DNA from: Thermoplasmata archaeon M9B1D
Lineage (GTDB): Archaea > Thermoplasmatota > E2 > DHVEG-1
Length of the DNA stretch: 20,071 nt
Direction of reading: 5' to 3'
NCBI GenBank assembly: GCA_002900535.1
Contig: MUGC01000016.1
Location: 1 to 20,071 of the forward strand
Made by a program: the position numbers and the translations under genes. The stretch's first letter is position 1; every line of letters begins with the position of its first letter. The notes beneath the pieces were generated by a model. The model was not told where the DNA came from, ran no database searches, and saw only the letters and a program-made list of their open reading frames with translations. Positions 6,968 through 13,827 of the stretch are shown here, in pieces.

Positions 6968-7570
6968 CTAAGATTCCCCATATTTAATTAGAAATTCTTT
7001 TGCGCTCTTTCTAGTTTTAGGGCTATCACTATCAATCTGATTTTTAACAAAACGTAGTATTTCATCTTTTTTCTCTGCGTTTTCATAAAACTCAGAAAAA
7101 GATTCAATAACCGCTGATTTAACAAGCTCTATTTGTTTACCAAGGTGAATGTTTTCAATATTAAGCAGCAAGTCAGTAATTTTTCCTTCAAAATCTGGCT
7201 TATAATTAATTATAATATATATTGGAACGATTGTTTTTTTACTTTTCAGATTTTCAAAAAACTCATCAAAAACAACTTTAAATCTATTATCTGTATCAAC
7301 AGATGTCAAATTTGCAATAATTAAAACAGCGCTCATCTTATGATAGTTATTATCGCTTCTTAGATGATTTACAAAAAAATTCCAATGTGGGTATAACAAA
7401 TCGGGTTTATTCTCAGAAATAATATACAGAACCTTGAAACAATTATAACGATATGTTTCATTTTTAGAAACAAGCCCATCTAAATATTGATAAATCAAAT
7501 CAGGGTTTTCAATAATTTTTTTTGCAAACATGTTTGGATTTATATCTTTATTTTCAAGTTCAGATATCAT
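6968..7570 (-). CDS. HEAT-like helical repeat protein of unknown function in the hyp operon
   Basis: A 200-residue soluble protein with no catalytic motif that I recognise. It is almost entirely predicted helix pairs of 30-40 residues. Examples are LVSKNETYRYNCFKVLYII, then FVNHLRSDNNYHKMSAVLII, and near the end DSDSPKTRKSAKEFLIKYG, which is a typical HEAT-repeat ending. Such repeats usually form protein-binding scaffolds. It starts one base after the hypA stop and ends four bases before the chosen hypB start, so it is embedded between the two nickel chaperone genes. A role as adaptor for HypA-HypB or for the hydrogenase large subunit is inference from position. Its stop is TAG. Confidence 0.8.
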   Translation of the reverse strand: MISELENKDINPNMFAKKIIENPDLIYQYLDGLVSKNETYRYNCFKVLYIISENKPDLLYPHWNFFVNHLRSDNNYHKMSAVLIIANLTSVDTDNRFKVVFDEFFENLKSKKTIVPIYIIINYKPDFEGKITDLLLNIENIHLGKQIELVKSAVIESFSEFYENAEKKDEILRFVKNQIDSDSPKTRKSAKEFLIKYGES

Positions 7571-7571
7571 A

Positions 7572-7982
7572 TTATTTCTTCCCTTTAATCTGAGTTATTG
7601 AAACACCTCTACCTGTGATTATTTCAAAATCTGGACTTTTGCATTTGGGACATCTTGTATGAACAAATGCAACCTCAGGAATGAAATGTATTGCTTCTGA
7701 TTCATCATTATTTAATTTTTTCTTCATATCTGAAAAAGTCCAAGTGTTTTCACAGTTTTTACATTTTAATGTACTTTTTTCTGTTTTAATTGTAATTTTT
7801 ACATTTTTTAGTTTTTCTTCATTTTTTTTTATTTCATCAAGTGCAAACTTGAAAATATCTTCCTCGATTTGTTGTAGTTGTCCAATTGCTATTTTAATTT
7901 CAGTTATTTTTTTTAGCTTTTCTTTTTCTGCAGCTTCAATTGCTGCTGTAAGAACTGATTCTGCAAGCGCCCATTCATGCAT
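7572..7982 (-). CDS. hypA: HypA, [NiFe] hydrogenase nickel incorporation protein
   Basis: This 136-residue metallochaperone delivers nickel to the hydrogenase large subunit. It begins MHEWALAESV, where H2 is the nickel ligand; the W at position 4 is the archaeal form. The zinc-binding pairs are C74/C77 (CKNC) and C111/C114 (CPKC), separated by a longer insert than in bacteria, as in Thermococcus HypA. The C-terminal ITGRGVSITQI is also typical. It heads a compact operon with the HEAT-like gene and hypB. A TATA-like CTTTAAA lies about 27-30 bp upstream on the minus strand, with no clear ribosome site, so the message may start near the ATG. No hydrogenase structural gene lies in the window. Confidence 0.95.
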   Translation of the reverse strand: MHEWALAESVLTAAIEAAEKEKLKKITEIKIAIGQLQQIEEDIFKFALDEIKKNEEKLKNVKITIKTEKSTLKCKNCENTWTFSDMKKKLNNDESEAIHFIPEVAFVHTRCPKCKSPDFEIITGRGVSITQIKGKK

Positions 7983-8030
7983 ACGGAAATCGGATAAAGA
8001 AGAAATTGGTTTAAAGTTTGCTGTAGAAAA

Positions 8031-8045
8031 ATTATAAAAATATAG
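8031..8045 (+). promoter_or_regulatory. TATA box for deoxyhypusine synthase, leaderless start
   Basis: ATTATAAAAATATAG is centred about 26 bp before the ATG at 8063. No Shine-Dalgarno-like sequence is seen between (CTATTATCCCGGTTTT), so a leaderless message is likely. The complement also gives a TATA-like TTTTTATAAT facing hypA. Confidence 0.55.
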
Positions 8046-8062
8046 GCTATTATCCCGGTTTT

Positions 8063-9079
8063 ATGAAATACAACAAAAAAGAATTACTTAAGCAAAAAAT
8101 AAAACATATCGACATCAAAAAATTTGATAGTGTATCACTAATAGAATCTTTTAATGACATGGCTTTTCAGAGTCGAAATCTTGCCCGTGCTTGTAAAATA
8201 TATGATAAGATGCTTGAGGACGGTAATTGTAGCATTATCTTATGTCTTGCTGGGAGTCTGGTTAGTGCTGGTCTGAAAAAAGTAATCATTGATTTGATTA
8301 AATTTAATATGGTAGACTGTATTGTTTCTACTGGTGCTGTTGTTGTAGATCAGGATTTTTTTGAAGGACTTGGTTTTAAACATTATCGTGGGTTTGTAAA
8401 TGCTGATGATGACCAGCTTCGCGAGCTTATGATTGACCGTATTTATGATACGTTCATTGATGAAGAAGATTTACGTGTTTGTGATATAACTACTAAAAAA
8501 ATTGCTGATACAATGAAGCCTGGTGCGTATTCTTCTCGTGAATTTATCTATAGAATGGGAGAATATCTAGATAAAAACGGTAAAGCTGAATCTTTTGTTC
8601 ATGAAGCCTATAAAAAGAAAATTCCTATTTTCTGCCCTGCATTTTCTGATAGTAGTGCTGGTTTTGGACTTGTTTTTCATCAGACTGAAAAGAAAACAAA
8701 AAGTATTTCTATTGATAGTGTTGCAGATTTTCGTGAGCTAACGGAGCTTAAGGTTAAATCAAAAGATACAGGTCTTTTGATGATTGGTGGCGGTGTCCCT
8801 AAAAACTTTGTTCAAGATACTGTTGTTGCCGCAGATATTTTAGGTGTAGATGCTCCCATGCATAAGTATGCAGTGCAATTGACTGTTGCCGATGAACGTG
8901 ATGGTGCTTTGTCAGGATCTACTTTGAAAGAAGCAAATTCTTGGGGAAAAGTTGATATGGGTTTTGAACAAATGGTTTTTGGTGAAGCAACAATTACGTT
9001 TCCACTACTTGCAAGTTATGCATATCATAAAGGTAATTGGAAAACTAGAAAGGAGAGAAAATTAAATCTGATTTTTTAA
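8063..9079 (+). CDS. dys: Deoxyhypusine synthase
   Basis: This 338-residue NAD-dependent enzyme transfers the aminobutyl group of spermidine to a lysine of translation factor aIF5A, the first step of hypusine formation. Visible motifs are LCLAGSLVSAGLKKVI, STGAVVVDQD, HYRGFVNADD (which resembles the substrate-contact region), the NAD-binding GGGVPKNF (242-249), and NSWGKVDMG. The lysine K296 of SWGK is the catalytic lysine (human K329), so this is a true synthase rather than an inactive paralogue. Length fits archaeal members. The gene stands alone on the plus strand, divergent from hypA, and its last 18 bases overlap the 3' end of the convergent permease gene. The T-run at 9071-9077 could serve as its terminator. 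Confidence 0.95.
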   Translation: MKYNKKELLKQKIKHIDIKKFDSVSLIESFNDMAFQSRNLARACKIYDKMLEDGNCSIILCLAGSLVSAGLKKVIIDLIKFNMVDCIVSTGAVVVDQDFFEGLGFKHYRGFVNADDDQLRELMIDRIYDTFIDEEDLRVCDITTKKIADTMKPGAYSSREFIYRMGEYLDKNGKAESFVHEAYKKKIPIFCPAFSDSSAGFGLVFHQTEKKTKSISIDSVADFRELTELKVKSKDTGLLMIGGGVPKNFVQDTVVAADILGVDAPMHKYAVQLTVADERDGALSGSTLKEANSWGKVDMGFEQMVFGEATITFPLLASYAYHKGNWKTRKERKLNLIF

Positions 9080-9907
9080 AATGTTTCTTTTGCCATTTCC
9101 TTTTTTGCGTTTTGGTGAAACAATAATTGCTATTGCAAAAAAAATGGCGGAGACAATTACTATTGATGCACCTATTGGAAAATCAGTCAATAAAGATAGA
9201 TAGAAACCAACCAGACAGCTAATAATTCCAATTATTGGTGAAAAAATCATTATTTTTTTAAAATCATAAAAAAACTGATATGCAGAACTAGTGGGATTAA
9301 TAATAAGAGCAAAAACCAACAAACCTCCCACTAATTTAAGAGAAAGTGATACTGCAAAACCTGTGAAAAACAAAACAGCGAAAAAGAAAAGACGAGTATT
9401 CACACCACTTGATTCCGCAAGTTTACGATTAAACATAACAGACAACAGTTCCTTATAAAAAACGAAAACGAAAGCCAGAATTAGAAATGATAAAAACAAC
9501 AAAAGTAGTAAATCGTTATAATCAACAGAAAAAAGACTACCCCACAAAATACGCAGAGCGGAACCTTTGGCTGCTTCACCAGGGACATAATTTAAGAATA
9601 TAAAAGCAAGCGCAATCATAATAGAAAACAAAAAACCAATAATGATGTTGCTTTGCAGTCGTGCTTTTTCAGCCAATGGTCCTATTATAAGTGCCGTTCC
9701 AAATGCAAAAAAAAGTGCAGTAATTGTTGAATCTATTGTAATCATTAAACCAAAAGCAGCACCTGCAAAAGCAGCATGACTCATTGCATAACCAATACTA
9801 GACAAGTTCAATCTTACAACAAACGTACCCATCGTTGAACAAACAAAACCAACAAGTACTGCTGCTATAATAGAAGGAATTAGAAATAATAAAGGAAGTT
9901 CTATCAT
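9062..9907 (-). CDS. ABC-3 family metal transporter permease, probably nickel
   Basis: This 281-residue protein is the membrane subunit of a ZnuB/MntB-type importer. It has about eight hydrophobic helices, starting with FLIPSIIAAVLVGFVCSTMG. The ABC-3 family motif is seen as LNLSSIGYAMSHAAFAGAAFG and later KLVGGLLVFALIINPTSSA. A basic tail (SPKRKKGNGKRN) lies on the cytoplasmic side. The start overlaps the ATPase stop as ATGA. Its family usually moves zinc or manganese. Nickel is inferred here because the operon is divergent from nikR and because the binding protein lacks the usual histidine set. The 3' end overlaps deoxyhypusine synthase by 18 bp. Confidence 0.88.
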   Translation of the reverse strand: MIELPLLFLIPSIIAAVLVGFVCSTMGTFVVRLNLSSIGYAMSHAAFAGAAFGLMITIDSTITALFFAFGTALIIGPLAEKARLQSNIIIGFLFSIMIALAFIFLNYVPGEAAKGSALRILWGSLFSVDYNDLLLLLFLSFLILAFVFVFYKELLSVMFNRKLAESSGVNTRLFFFAVLFFTGFAVSLSLKLVGGLLVFALIINPTSSAYQFFYDFKKIMIFSPIIGIISCLVGFYLSLLTDFPIGASIVIVSAIFFAIAIIVSPKRKKGNGKRNILKNQI

Positions 9908-10650
9908 TTTCTCCCTCCGTTTTTAAAAATGTCATTTATTTTATTTGAATGCAAAATTTTTTCTTTTTTATCATCCATTATAATTCTGCCTTTGTCCATA
10001 ACGATGATGCGATTGCAGCCCACAGGTACAAAGTTAAGATCATGTGAAACCATTACAATTGTGATTTTGTATTTTTCATGGATACGATTCAAAAGAGTTT
10101 CAATCTGTATTTTTGAGGCGTAATCTAAATTTGAAAAAGGTTCATCAAGAAGCAAGAGTCTTGGTTGCTGTGCAAGCGCACGAGCAATAAGTATTTTTTG
10201 AAATTCACCGCCTGAAAGTTTACCTATTGGTCTATTAGCAAAATCAATCATTCCCACAAGGCCCATGCTGTACCAGATTTTATCCCAATCTTTTTTTGTA
10301 GTAAAACGAAAAGTTCCAATTTTACCAGTACGACCAGACATTACAATATCTTTACAAAGAAAAGGCGCAAGGGGATCAATCTCAAAATTCTGAATCAAGT
10401 AACCTATTTCTTTTCTAATCTGAGATTTATTTTTCTTTATTTCTTTTCTAAAAACAAAACCTTCACCAGATATATAATCCAGTAAGCCATTAATTGTTTC
10501 AAGAAGCGTTGTTTTCCCAGCACCATTAGGACCAATTATTGCTACAAACTCACCAGATTTAATTTTAAGATTTATATCATATATAACGGGGATTTTTTCT
10601 CCTTCATAGATTGTTTCAATGCGTCTTAAATCAATGATATCTTGTAACAT
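9904..10650 (-). CDS. Metal ABC transporter ATP-binding protein
   Basis: A 248-residue ATPase subunit of the same importer. Walker A is GPNGAGKTTL (about 39-48), the Q-loop lies in IGYLIQNFEID, the ABC signature is LSGGEFQK, Walker B is RLLLLDEPFSNLD, and the switch histidine is in VMVSHDLNFV. Sequence type is that of ZnuC/MntB-like ATPases that pair with ABC-3 permeases. It starts two bases after the FmdE-domain gene stop and overlaps the permease by four bases, so subunits are made together. All motifs are intact. The transported metal cannot be read from this subunit. Confidence 0.93.
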   Translation of the reverse strand: MLQDIIDLRRIETIYEGEKIPVIYDINLKIKSGEFVAIIGPNGAGKTTLLETINGLLDYISGEGFVFRKEIKKNKSQIRKEIGYLIQNFEIDPLAPFLCKDIVMSGRTGKIGTFRFTTKKDWDKIWYSMGLVGMIDFANRPIGKLSGGEFQKILIARALAQQPRLLLLDEPFSNLDYASKIQIETLLNRIHEKYKITIVMVSHDLNFVPVGCNRIIVMDKGRIIMDDKKEKILHSNKINDIFKNGGRK

Positions 10651-10652
10651 AA

Positions 10653-11054
10653 TTACTTCTTTATATCAAATAGTTCAAAATCGGATCTTTTAAAGATTTT
10701 CTCGGAATAATTTATAATATTTTTGTTATTTACATTTTGATCAATTTCCTCTTTAATTTCTGGTTTTAAAACAATTTGCAAAAATTGACCATCTTTGCTA
10801 TAAAACTCTGCCTTTATAAAATTGCTCTTTTTCAAAGAAATATTTCCTTTCCCAAGAGTGCAGCCGGAGCTTATTTGAATTCCATCGATAACACAAGACA
10901 TAGGAGGAATATTATTTGTCCAAACAGTAGCATTTAATGAAAAAGGATTGCCGTTTACTTTTTCTTTTGCAATGAGACCCATTCTGTAACCAATTACAGC
11001 GTAGGGGCCTAAATGCCCGTGAAAATTTTTTATTTGTTTTAAAGCTTCATACAT
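10653..11054 (-). CDS. FmdE-domain metal-binding protein within the metal ABC operon
   Basis: A 133-residue protein of the FmdE family, named after a protein linked to formylmethanofuran dehydrogenase but found in many settings. Conserved metal-ligand candidates are H12 and H14 in FHGHLGPYAVIGYRMG, and C54 and C65 in SCVIDGIQISSGCTLGKGNI. The C-terminal zinc finger of longer FmdE proteins is absent, so this is the core domain only. AAGGAG lies eight bases before the ATG. Being placed between the binding protein and the ATPase of the importer, it may receive or hold the imported metal in the cytoplasm; this is inference. A link to formylmethanofuran metabolism is not supported by any neighbour. 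Confidence 0.85.
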   Translation of the reverse strand: MYEALKQIKNFHGHLGPYAVIGYRMGLIAKEKVNGNPFSLNATVWTNNIPPMSCVIDGIQISSGCTLGKGNISLKKSNFIKAEFYSKDGQFLQIVLKPEIKEEIDQNVNNKNIINYSEKIFKRSDFELFDIKK

Positions 11055-11066
11055 ACTTTTTTCTCC

Positions 11067-12041
11067 TTATTTTCTCTTATAAATTATGAATAATACAAAG
11101 GCTAGAATTACACCAATTATTGCTATAACAAAAGCTGTATTTCTCTGCATTTCAATATTTGGAACAACGCTAGCCAATCCTTCTGTGTTTTCTTGTTTGA
11201 TATCATAGATTGTAATCCCTTTCAAAAGTTCACCTGTGTTGTAACGAATTACATCAAGATATGAATCAATACCATCTATTGCCCCTGGAAAGTTTGTAAA
11301 AATAACATGCGATATTCCAGATTGTTCGGCAACTGTTTCTCCAAATTCGGTACCGCTCTGAAGGTTATCAATTATTACACAAACGCTGCCATCTGCTGCG
11401 GTTTCTGCAATATTTAATTGATCTTGTGTAGAAAGACTCTCCTGCGGGTCGTAAAATTCAACTACATCTAATCCTAAAAATTCCACAAAATCTTTCTGCC
11501 ACGCCATACAAATTACATCTCGATCTTTATAATCCGCTGTTTTTATCATATTCTGCAGAAAGATTGCTGTTTGATTTATTTCTAATATATATCCATCTGC
11601 ATTTTGCTGAATTTCATCGCTTAGACCTGGATAATTAGAAATTAATTCATTTCTAATTTTTTCAACAAATTTAACAGCGTTTGACGGTAAACTCCATTCA
11701 CCAAGACCTATGCATTTAATTTGTTTCGCATCTGTATTTCCAGAAGAATTAATCAAGTCTTCAAGCCATGGTTCCCATCCAAGTGAAATTATAACGTCCG
11801 CATATATACATTTTTCAATATCTGAAGGTGTTGTGTCGAAATGCGCAGGGCAGGCACCACCTGGCATTATATGACTAACAGTTACATTTTCTGTTATAAT
11901 ATTTTTTGTAAAATCTGCAAGAGTTTCATTTGTGCAAAGAATGTTAATTGAATCTTTTGCATCTACAATTGTAATAAAACTTGTTGAAAATAATACTAAA
12001 AAGACAAATATTAAGATTTTTGATTTATAGAATTTAATCAT
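11067..12041 (-). CDS. Membrane-anchored metal-binding protein of the ABC importer (ZnuA-like)
   Basis: This 324-residue protein has an N-terminal signal or anchor (KILIFVFLVLFSTSFITIV) and a C-terminal membrane helix at about 302-320 ending in YKRK, so it should face outward and be tethered to the membrane, as is common in archaea. The body follows the ZnuA/MntC fold: ILCTNETLADFTKNI, SHIMPGGACPAHFDTTPSD with H67, ADVIISLGWEPWLEDLI, and EFYDPQESLSTQDQ. H67 occupies the usual first metal site. The usual later histidines appear replaced: MAWQKDFVEFLG stands where a histidine-containing motif is expected, and no DPHxW motif is seen. This suggests different metal chemistry, consistent with nickel. 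A strong GGGAGG site precedes the ATG. Confidence 0.85.
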   Translation of the reverse strand: MIKFYKSKILIFVFLVLFSTSFITIVDAKDSINILCTNETLADFTKNIITENVTVSHIMPGGACPAHFDTTPSDIEKCIYADVIISLGWEPWLEDLINSSGNTDAKQIKCIGLGEWSLPSNAVKFVEKIRNELISNYPGLSDEIQQNADGYILEINQTAIFLQNMIKTADYKDRDVICMAWQKDFVEFLGLDVVEFYDPQESLSTQDQLNIAETAADGSVCVIIDNLQSGTEFGETVAEQSGISHVIFTNFPGAIDGIDSYLDVIRYNTGELLKGITIYDIKQENTEGLASVVPNIEMQRNTAFVIAIIGVILAFVLFIIYKRK

Positions 12042-12077
12042 AATTTTCCTCCCAATTGTAAAAAAATCAAAACAAAA

Positions 12078-12090
12078 TTGAATTTATATG
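12078..12090 (-). promoter_or_regulatory. TATA box of the metal ABC operon
   Basis: The minus strand reads CATATAAATTCAA, placing a start near 12055-12060 and a short leader carrying the GGGAGG ribosome site of the binding-protein gene. It abuts the GTAGCA-N15-TGCTAC inverted repeat, so a bound repressor would cover the TFB/TBP region. Confidence 0.5.
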
Positions 12091-12097
12091 TTTTTTG

Positions 12098-12124
12098 GTA
12101 GCAAAAAATTTAAATTCGTGCTAC
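12098..12124. promoter_or_regulatory. Candidate NikR operator: GTAGCA-N15-TGCTAC
   Basis: A perfect 6-bp inverted repeat, GTAGCA at 12098-12103 and TGCTAC at 12119-12124, is separated by 15 bases. The known E. coli NikR site is GTATGA-N16-TCATAC, with nearly the same geometry and the same outer GTA/TAC. The spacer contains TTTAAAT, the probable TATA box for nikR, and the repeat directly flanks the ABC operon TATA box. It could control both directions. Confidence 0.6.
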
Positions 12125-12147
12125 GTTTACCTGTAAAATGTGTTACC

Positions 12148-12561
12148 ATGACAGAAAAAATTATTAGATTTGGAGTTTCAATTGAACCAGATTTATTAAA
12201 AAAATATGACAAAATAATCAAAAAAGAAGGTTACAACAATAGATCAGAAGCAATTAGAGATCTAATCCGTAAAAATTTAATTTCGGAAAAAAGCAAAGAC
12301 CCTAATGAAATTGTAATAGGAACACTTACAATGATATATAATCACCATGTGGCCACATTAACAGATAGATTACTTGATCTGCAGCATGAACACACAAAAG
12401 AAATACTTGTAACAACTCACGTACATATTGATCATCGCAACTGTTTAGAAGTATTAGTATTAAGCGGAAAAATAGGAAAAATACAAAAACTGGCAGATAA
12501 AATAAAAGCGCTCAAAGGAATAAAACATGGAGAACTTGTAATCACCAAAATCTGTCTTTAA
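12148..12561 (+). CDS. nikR: NikR, nickel-responsive transcriptional regulator
   Basis: This 137-residue repressor has an N-terminal ribbon-helix-helix DNA-binding domain (IIRFGVSIEPDLLKKYDKII, then GYNNRSEAIRDLIR) and a C-terminal ACT-like nickel-sensing domain. All four high-affinity nickel ligands of E. coli NikR have counterparts: H80 (H76 there), H91 and H93 in THVHIDH (H87, H89), and C99 (C95). So it should sense nickel rather than another metal. The start at 12148 (MTEKIIRF) fits the family; an in-frame ATG at 12088 would add 20 unrelated residues and would lie upstream of the likely promoter. A TTTAAAT about 35 bp upstream sits inside the inverted repeat, suggesting autoregulation. 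It is divergent from the metal importer. Confidence 0.93.
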   Translation: MTEKIIRFGVSIEPDLLKKYDKIIKKEGYNNRSEAIRDLIRKNLISEKSKDPNEIVIGTLTMIYNHHVATLTDRLLDLQHEHTKEILVTTHVHIDHRNCLEVLVLSGKIGKIQKLADKIKALKGIKHGELVITKICL

Positions 12562-12564
12562 AAA

Positions 12565-12771
12565 TTATTGTTTCATTGCCTCATTAAGCTCTTTGACAAA
12601 TATTTTTGTATCAACTCCATGAACCGTAGCAATATCACTAATTTTTTCGAAATTAGCAGCAATGCAGCCAATGCAACCCATATTGTATTTTTGAAAAACT
12701 GCAATAACTTCAGGATGTTTTTCTATTACTTCACGTATATTCATATCTTCTGTAATTTTTCCACATGACAT
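12565..12771 (-). CDS. DUF1858 / hybrid-cluster-associated redox disulfide domain protein
   Basis: A 68-residue single-domain protein: ITEDMNIREVIEKHPEVIAVFQKYNMGCIGCIAANFEKISDIATVHG, described here in parts. The helix MNIREVIEKHPE leads to the MGCIGC motif, and AANFEKISDIATVHGVD follows. This is the DUF1858 pattern, including the CxxC pair expected to act as a redox disulfide or cluster ligand. Relatives occur beside hybrid-cluster (prismane) proteins and other anaerobic redox genes; none is present here. GGTG seven bases before the ATG is a ribosome site. It ends three bases after nikR on the opposite strand. Function is unknown beyond a likely redox role. Confidence 0.85.
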   Translation of the reverse strand: MSCGKITEDMNIREVIEKHPEVIAVFQKYNMGCIGCIAANFEKISDIATVHGVDTKIFVKELNEAMKQ

Positions 12772-12837
12772 ATTTCTACACCTATAAAATTTAACAATTG
12801 TTATTAATAACCTACCTTTAATATTTATCTATTTAAG

Positions 12838-12960
12838 TTGCACACGGAGAAAACCCCGTATTGGTTGGGGGTTCCTTGAGGAGAGACAAAAAATTTTCAC
12901 CAGTTATTATGTGATGGGACCATCCGGTTTTTGATACGCTCGAAATCTAAACTACATTTA
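12838..12960. ncRNA. Possible structured non-coding RNA in the DUF1858-archease spacer
   Basis: The 238-bp spacer between 12772 and 13009 encodes no protein that I can support. In it, 12838-12960 is clearly richer in G and C than the surrounding AT-rich DNA. It contains inverted repeats: AACCCC (12852-12857) with GGGGTT (12868-12873), ACGG/CCGT around 12845-12859, TCAC (12897-12900) with GTGA (12911-12914), and GATG-GGAC-CATC at 12913-12924. TATA-like sequences flank it on both strands (plus about 12816-12827, minus about 12964-12973), so the strand is open. It does not match tRNA, SRP RNA, RNase P RNA or C/D-box motifs that I can recognise. Confidence 0.4.
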
Positions 12961-13009
12961 TTATATTTAAAAATAAACAAGAGCTCGTTGTAAATATTAA
13001 CAAAAAAAA

Positions 13010-13426
13010 TTAGATGTCGAATAAAACCTGAACGTAAAATGGTTTGCTTTTTTTTACTTCAAGCAGATGGTAAGTAACAGCTTTTATTTCAGAACCTATT
13101 TTATGTTTGCTCATATCAAGTTTTTCACCAAAAACAGTTGCAGAAAGGCTTTTCTTTTTCTCATCAAGATCTACTTTGAAAAAACCGAAAACAATGTTTT
13201 TAGTACTATGAATATATAATAGTTCACTAAGCCAATCAACCAATAGTTGCTCTAAATCATCGGCTTCAAGTTTTATATTGTATTGACCAATATTCTCAAT
13301 TTCAGATTTATCAGTGATTATATCAAACATTCCCTTTGCAGCATTTTGAAATGCTTCTGATAAAGACTTTCCATAAGCTTTTAATCCTACATCTGCAGTG
13401 TGATCGATTAAATTATAAGCTTTCAT
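13010..13426 (-). CDS. Archease, activator of the RtcB RNA ligase
   Basis: This 138-residue protein is an archease, the cofactor that helps RtcB form its guanylate intermediate and widens its substrate range in tRNA splicing and RNA repair. It begins with the family mark YNLIDHTADVGLKAYG, with D12 a metal-site residue, and continues AFQNAAKGMFDIITD, LLVDWLSELLYIHSTKN, and near the end SEIKAVTYHLLEV, whose histidine is also conserved. The last residues FYVQVLFDI close the metal site. Length is standard. It lies 35 bp downstream of the PqqD-fold gene on the same strand and could share its transcript. No rtcB is in the window. Confidence 0.93.
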   Translation of the reverse strand: MKAYNLIDHTADVGLKAYGKSLSEAFQNAAKGMFDIITDKSEIENIGQYNIKLEADDLEQLLVDWLSELLYIHSTKNIVFGFFKVDLDEKKKSLSATVFGEKLDMSKHKIGSEIKAVTYHLLEVKKSKPFYVQVLFDI

Positions 13427-13461
13427 AAATCTCAGTTAATCTCTAGGAAACAAGTGAGTGT

Positions 13462-13827
13462 TTAAAAATCTAAGTAATTCAAACTGTGCATCTGTTGCAG
13501 AAACAAAAAGAATCTCTGATCTATATTTTCTTCTTTTGGAAAGTTCTTTTTTATGATTTCAAGAATATATTCTACAGTTTTAACACCATCACAATGCTGC
13601 CACACAATACTTCCAATTTTATCCAAATTTGCAGTGATATATTGATCTCTTTTTATAGCTCGGCAAAAAGATTTACCAAAATTACTTTTAAACTTCGGTA
13701 CTTTAAGATCGACTAATCCTTTACTATTTAAATTCCATTCGATATCAATTCTTTTAGGACGAAACTGCAGAAACTCATCAACAGTTGGCAGACGTTTTTT
13801 AGCTTTTTTATTCTGATTTTTTGGCAA
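13462..13827 (-). CDS. PqqD-fold (RRE-like) protein translationally coupled to the OPT transporter
   Basis: A 121-residue protein whose second half (about 60-120) matches the PqqD family: ITANLDKIGSIVWQHCDG, KTVEYILEIIKKNFP, and FFLFLQQMHSLNYLDF. PqqD domains are winged-helix peptide-binding modules (RiPP recognition elements) that present a peptide to a modifying enzyme. The first 60 residues are basic and unrecognised. The start is a TTG at 13827 with GAGGG six bases before it, both inside the 3' end of the OPT gene, giving a 20-bp overlap in another frame. No radical SAM PQQ enzyme or precursor peptide is visible nearby, so a pyrroloquinoline quinone role is not supported. A role in binding peptides moved by the transporter is a hypothesis. 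Confidence 0.82.
   Translation of the reverse strand: MPKNQNKKAKKRLPTVDEFLQFRPKRIDIEWNLNSKGLVDLKVPKFKSNFGKSFCRAIKRDQYITANLDKIGSIVWQHCDGVKTVEYILEIIKKNFPKEENIDQRFFLFLQQMHSLNYLDF

Noticed and set aside
6964..6981. Upstream ATG (6981) as hypB start
   Set aside because: No ribosome site precedes it, and relatives begin at the MD-x-RLSVID position, here 6963. It cannot be fully excluded.
12088..12147. Upstream ATG (12088) as nikR start
   Set aside because: It would place the promoter and inverted repeat inside the coding region and add 20 residues absent from NikR proteins.
12913..12924. GATGGGACCATC as a transcription-factor site
   Set aside because: It is short and sits within the possible RNA island; a hairpin in RNA is as likely, with no gene start nearby to regulate.
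12838..12960. Intron-bearing tRNA or C/D-box RNA
   Set aside because: No acceptor/T-arm pairing could be drawn, and the C box (only GTGATGG) has no CTGA D box on either strand.
13462..13827. Pyrroloquinoline quinone biosynthesis
   Set aside because: Only a PqqD-like domain is present; no PqqA, PqqE or other pqq genes are visible.
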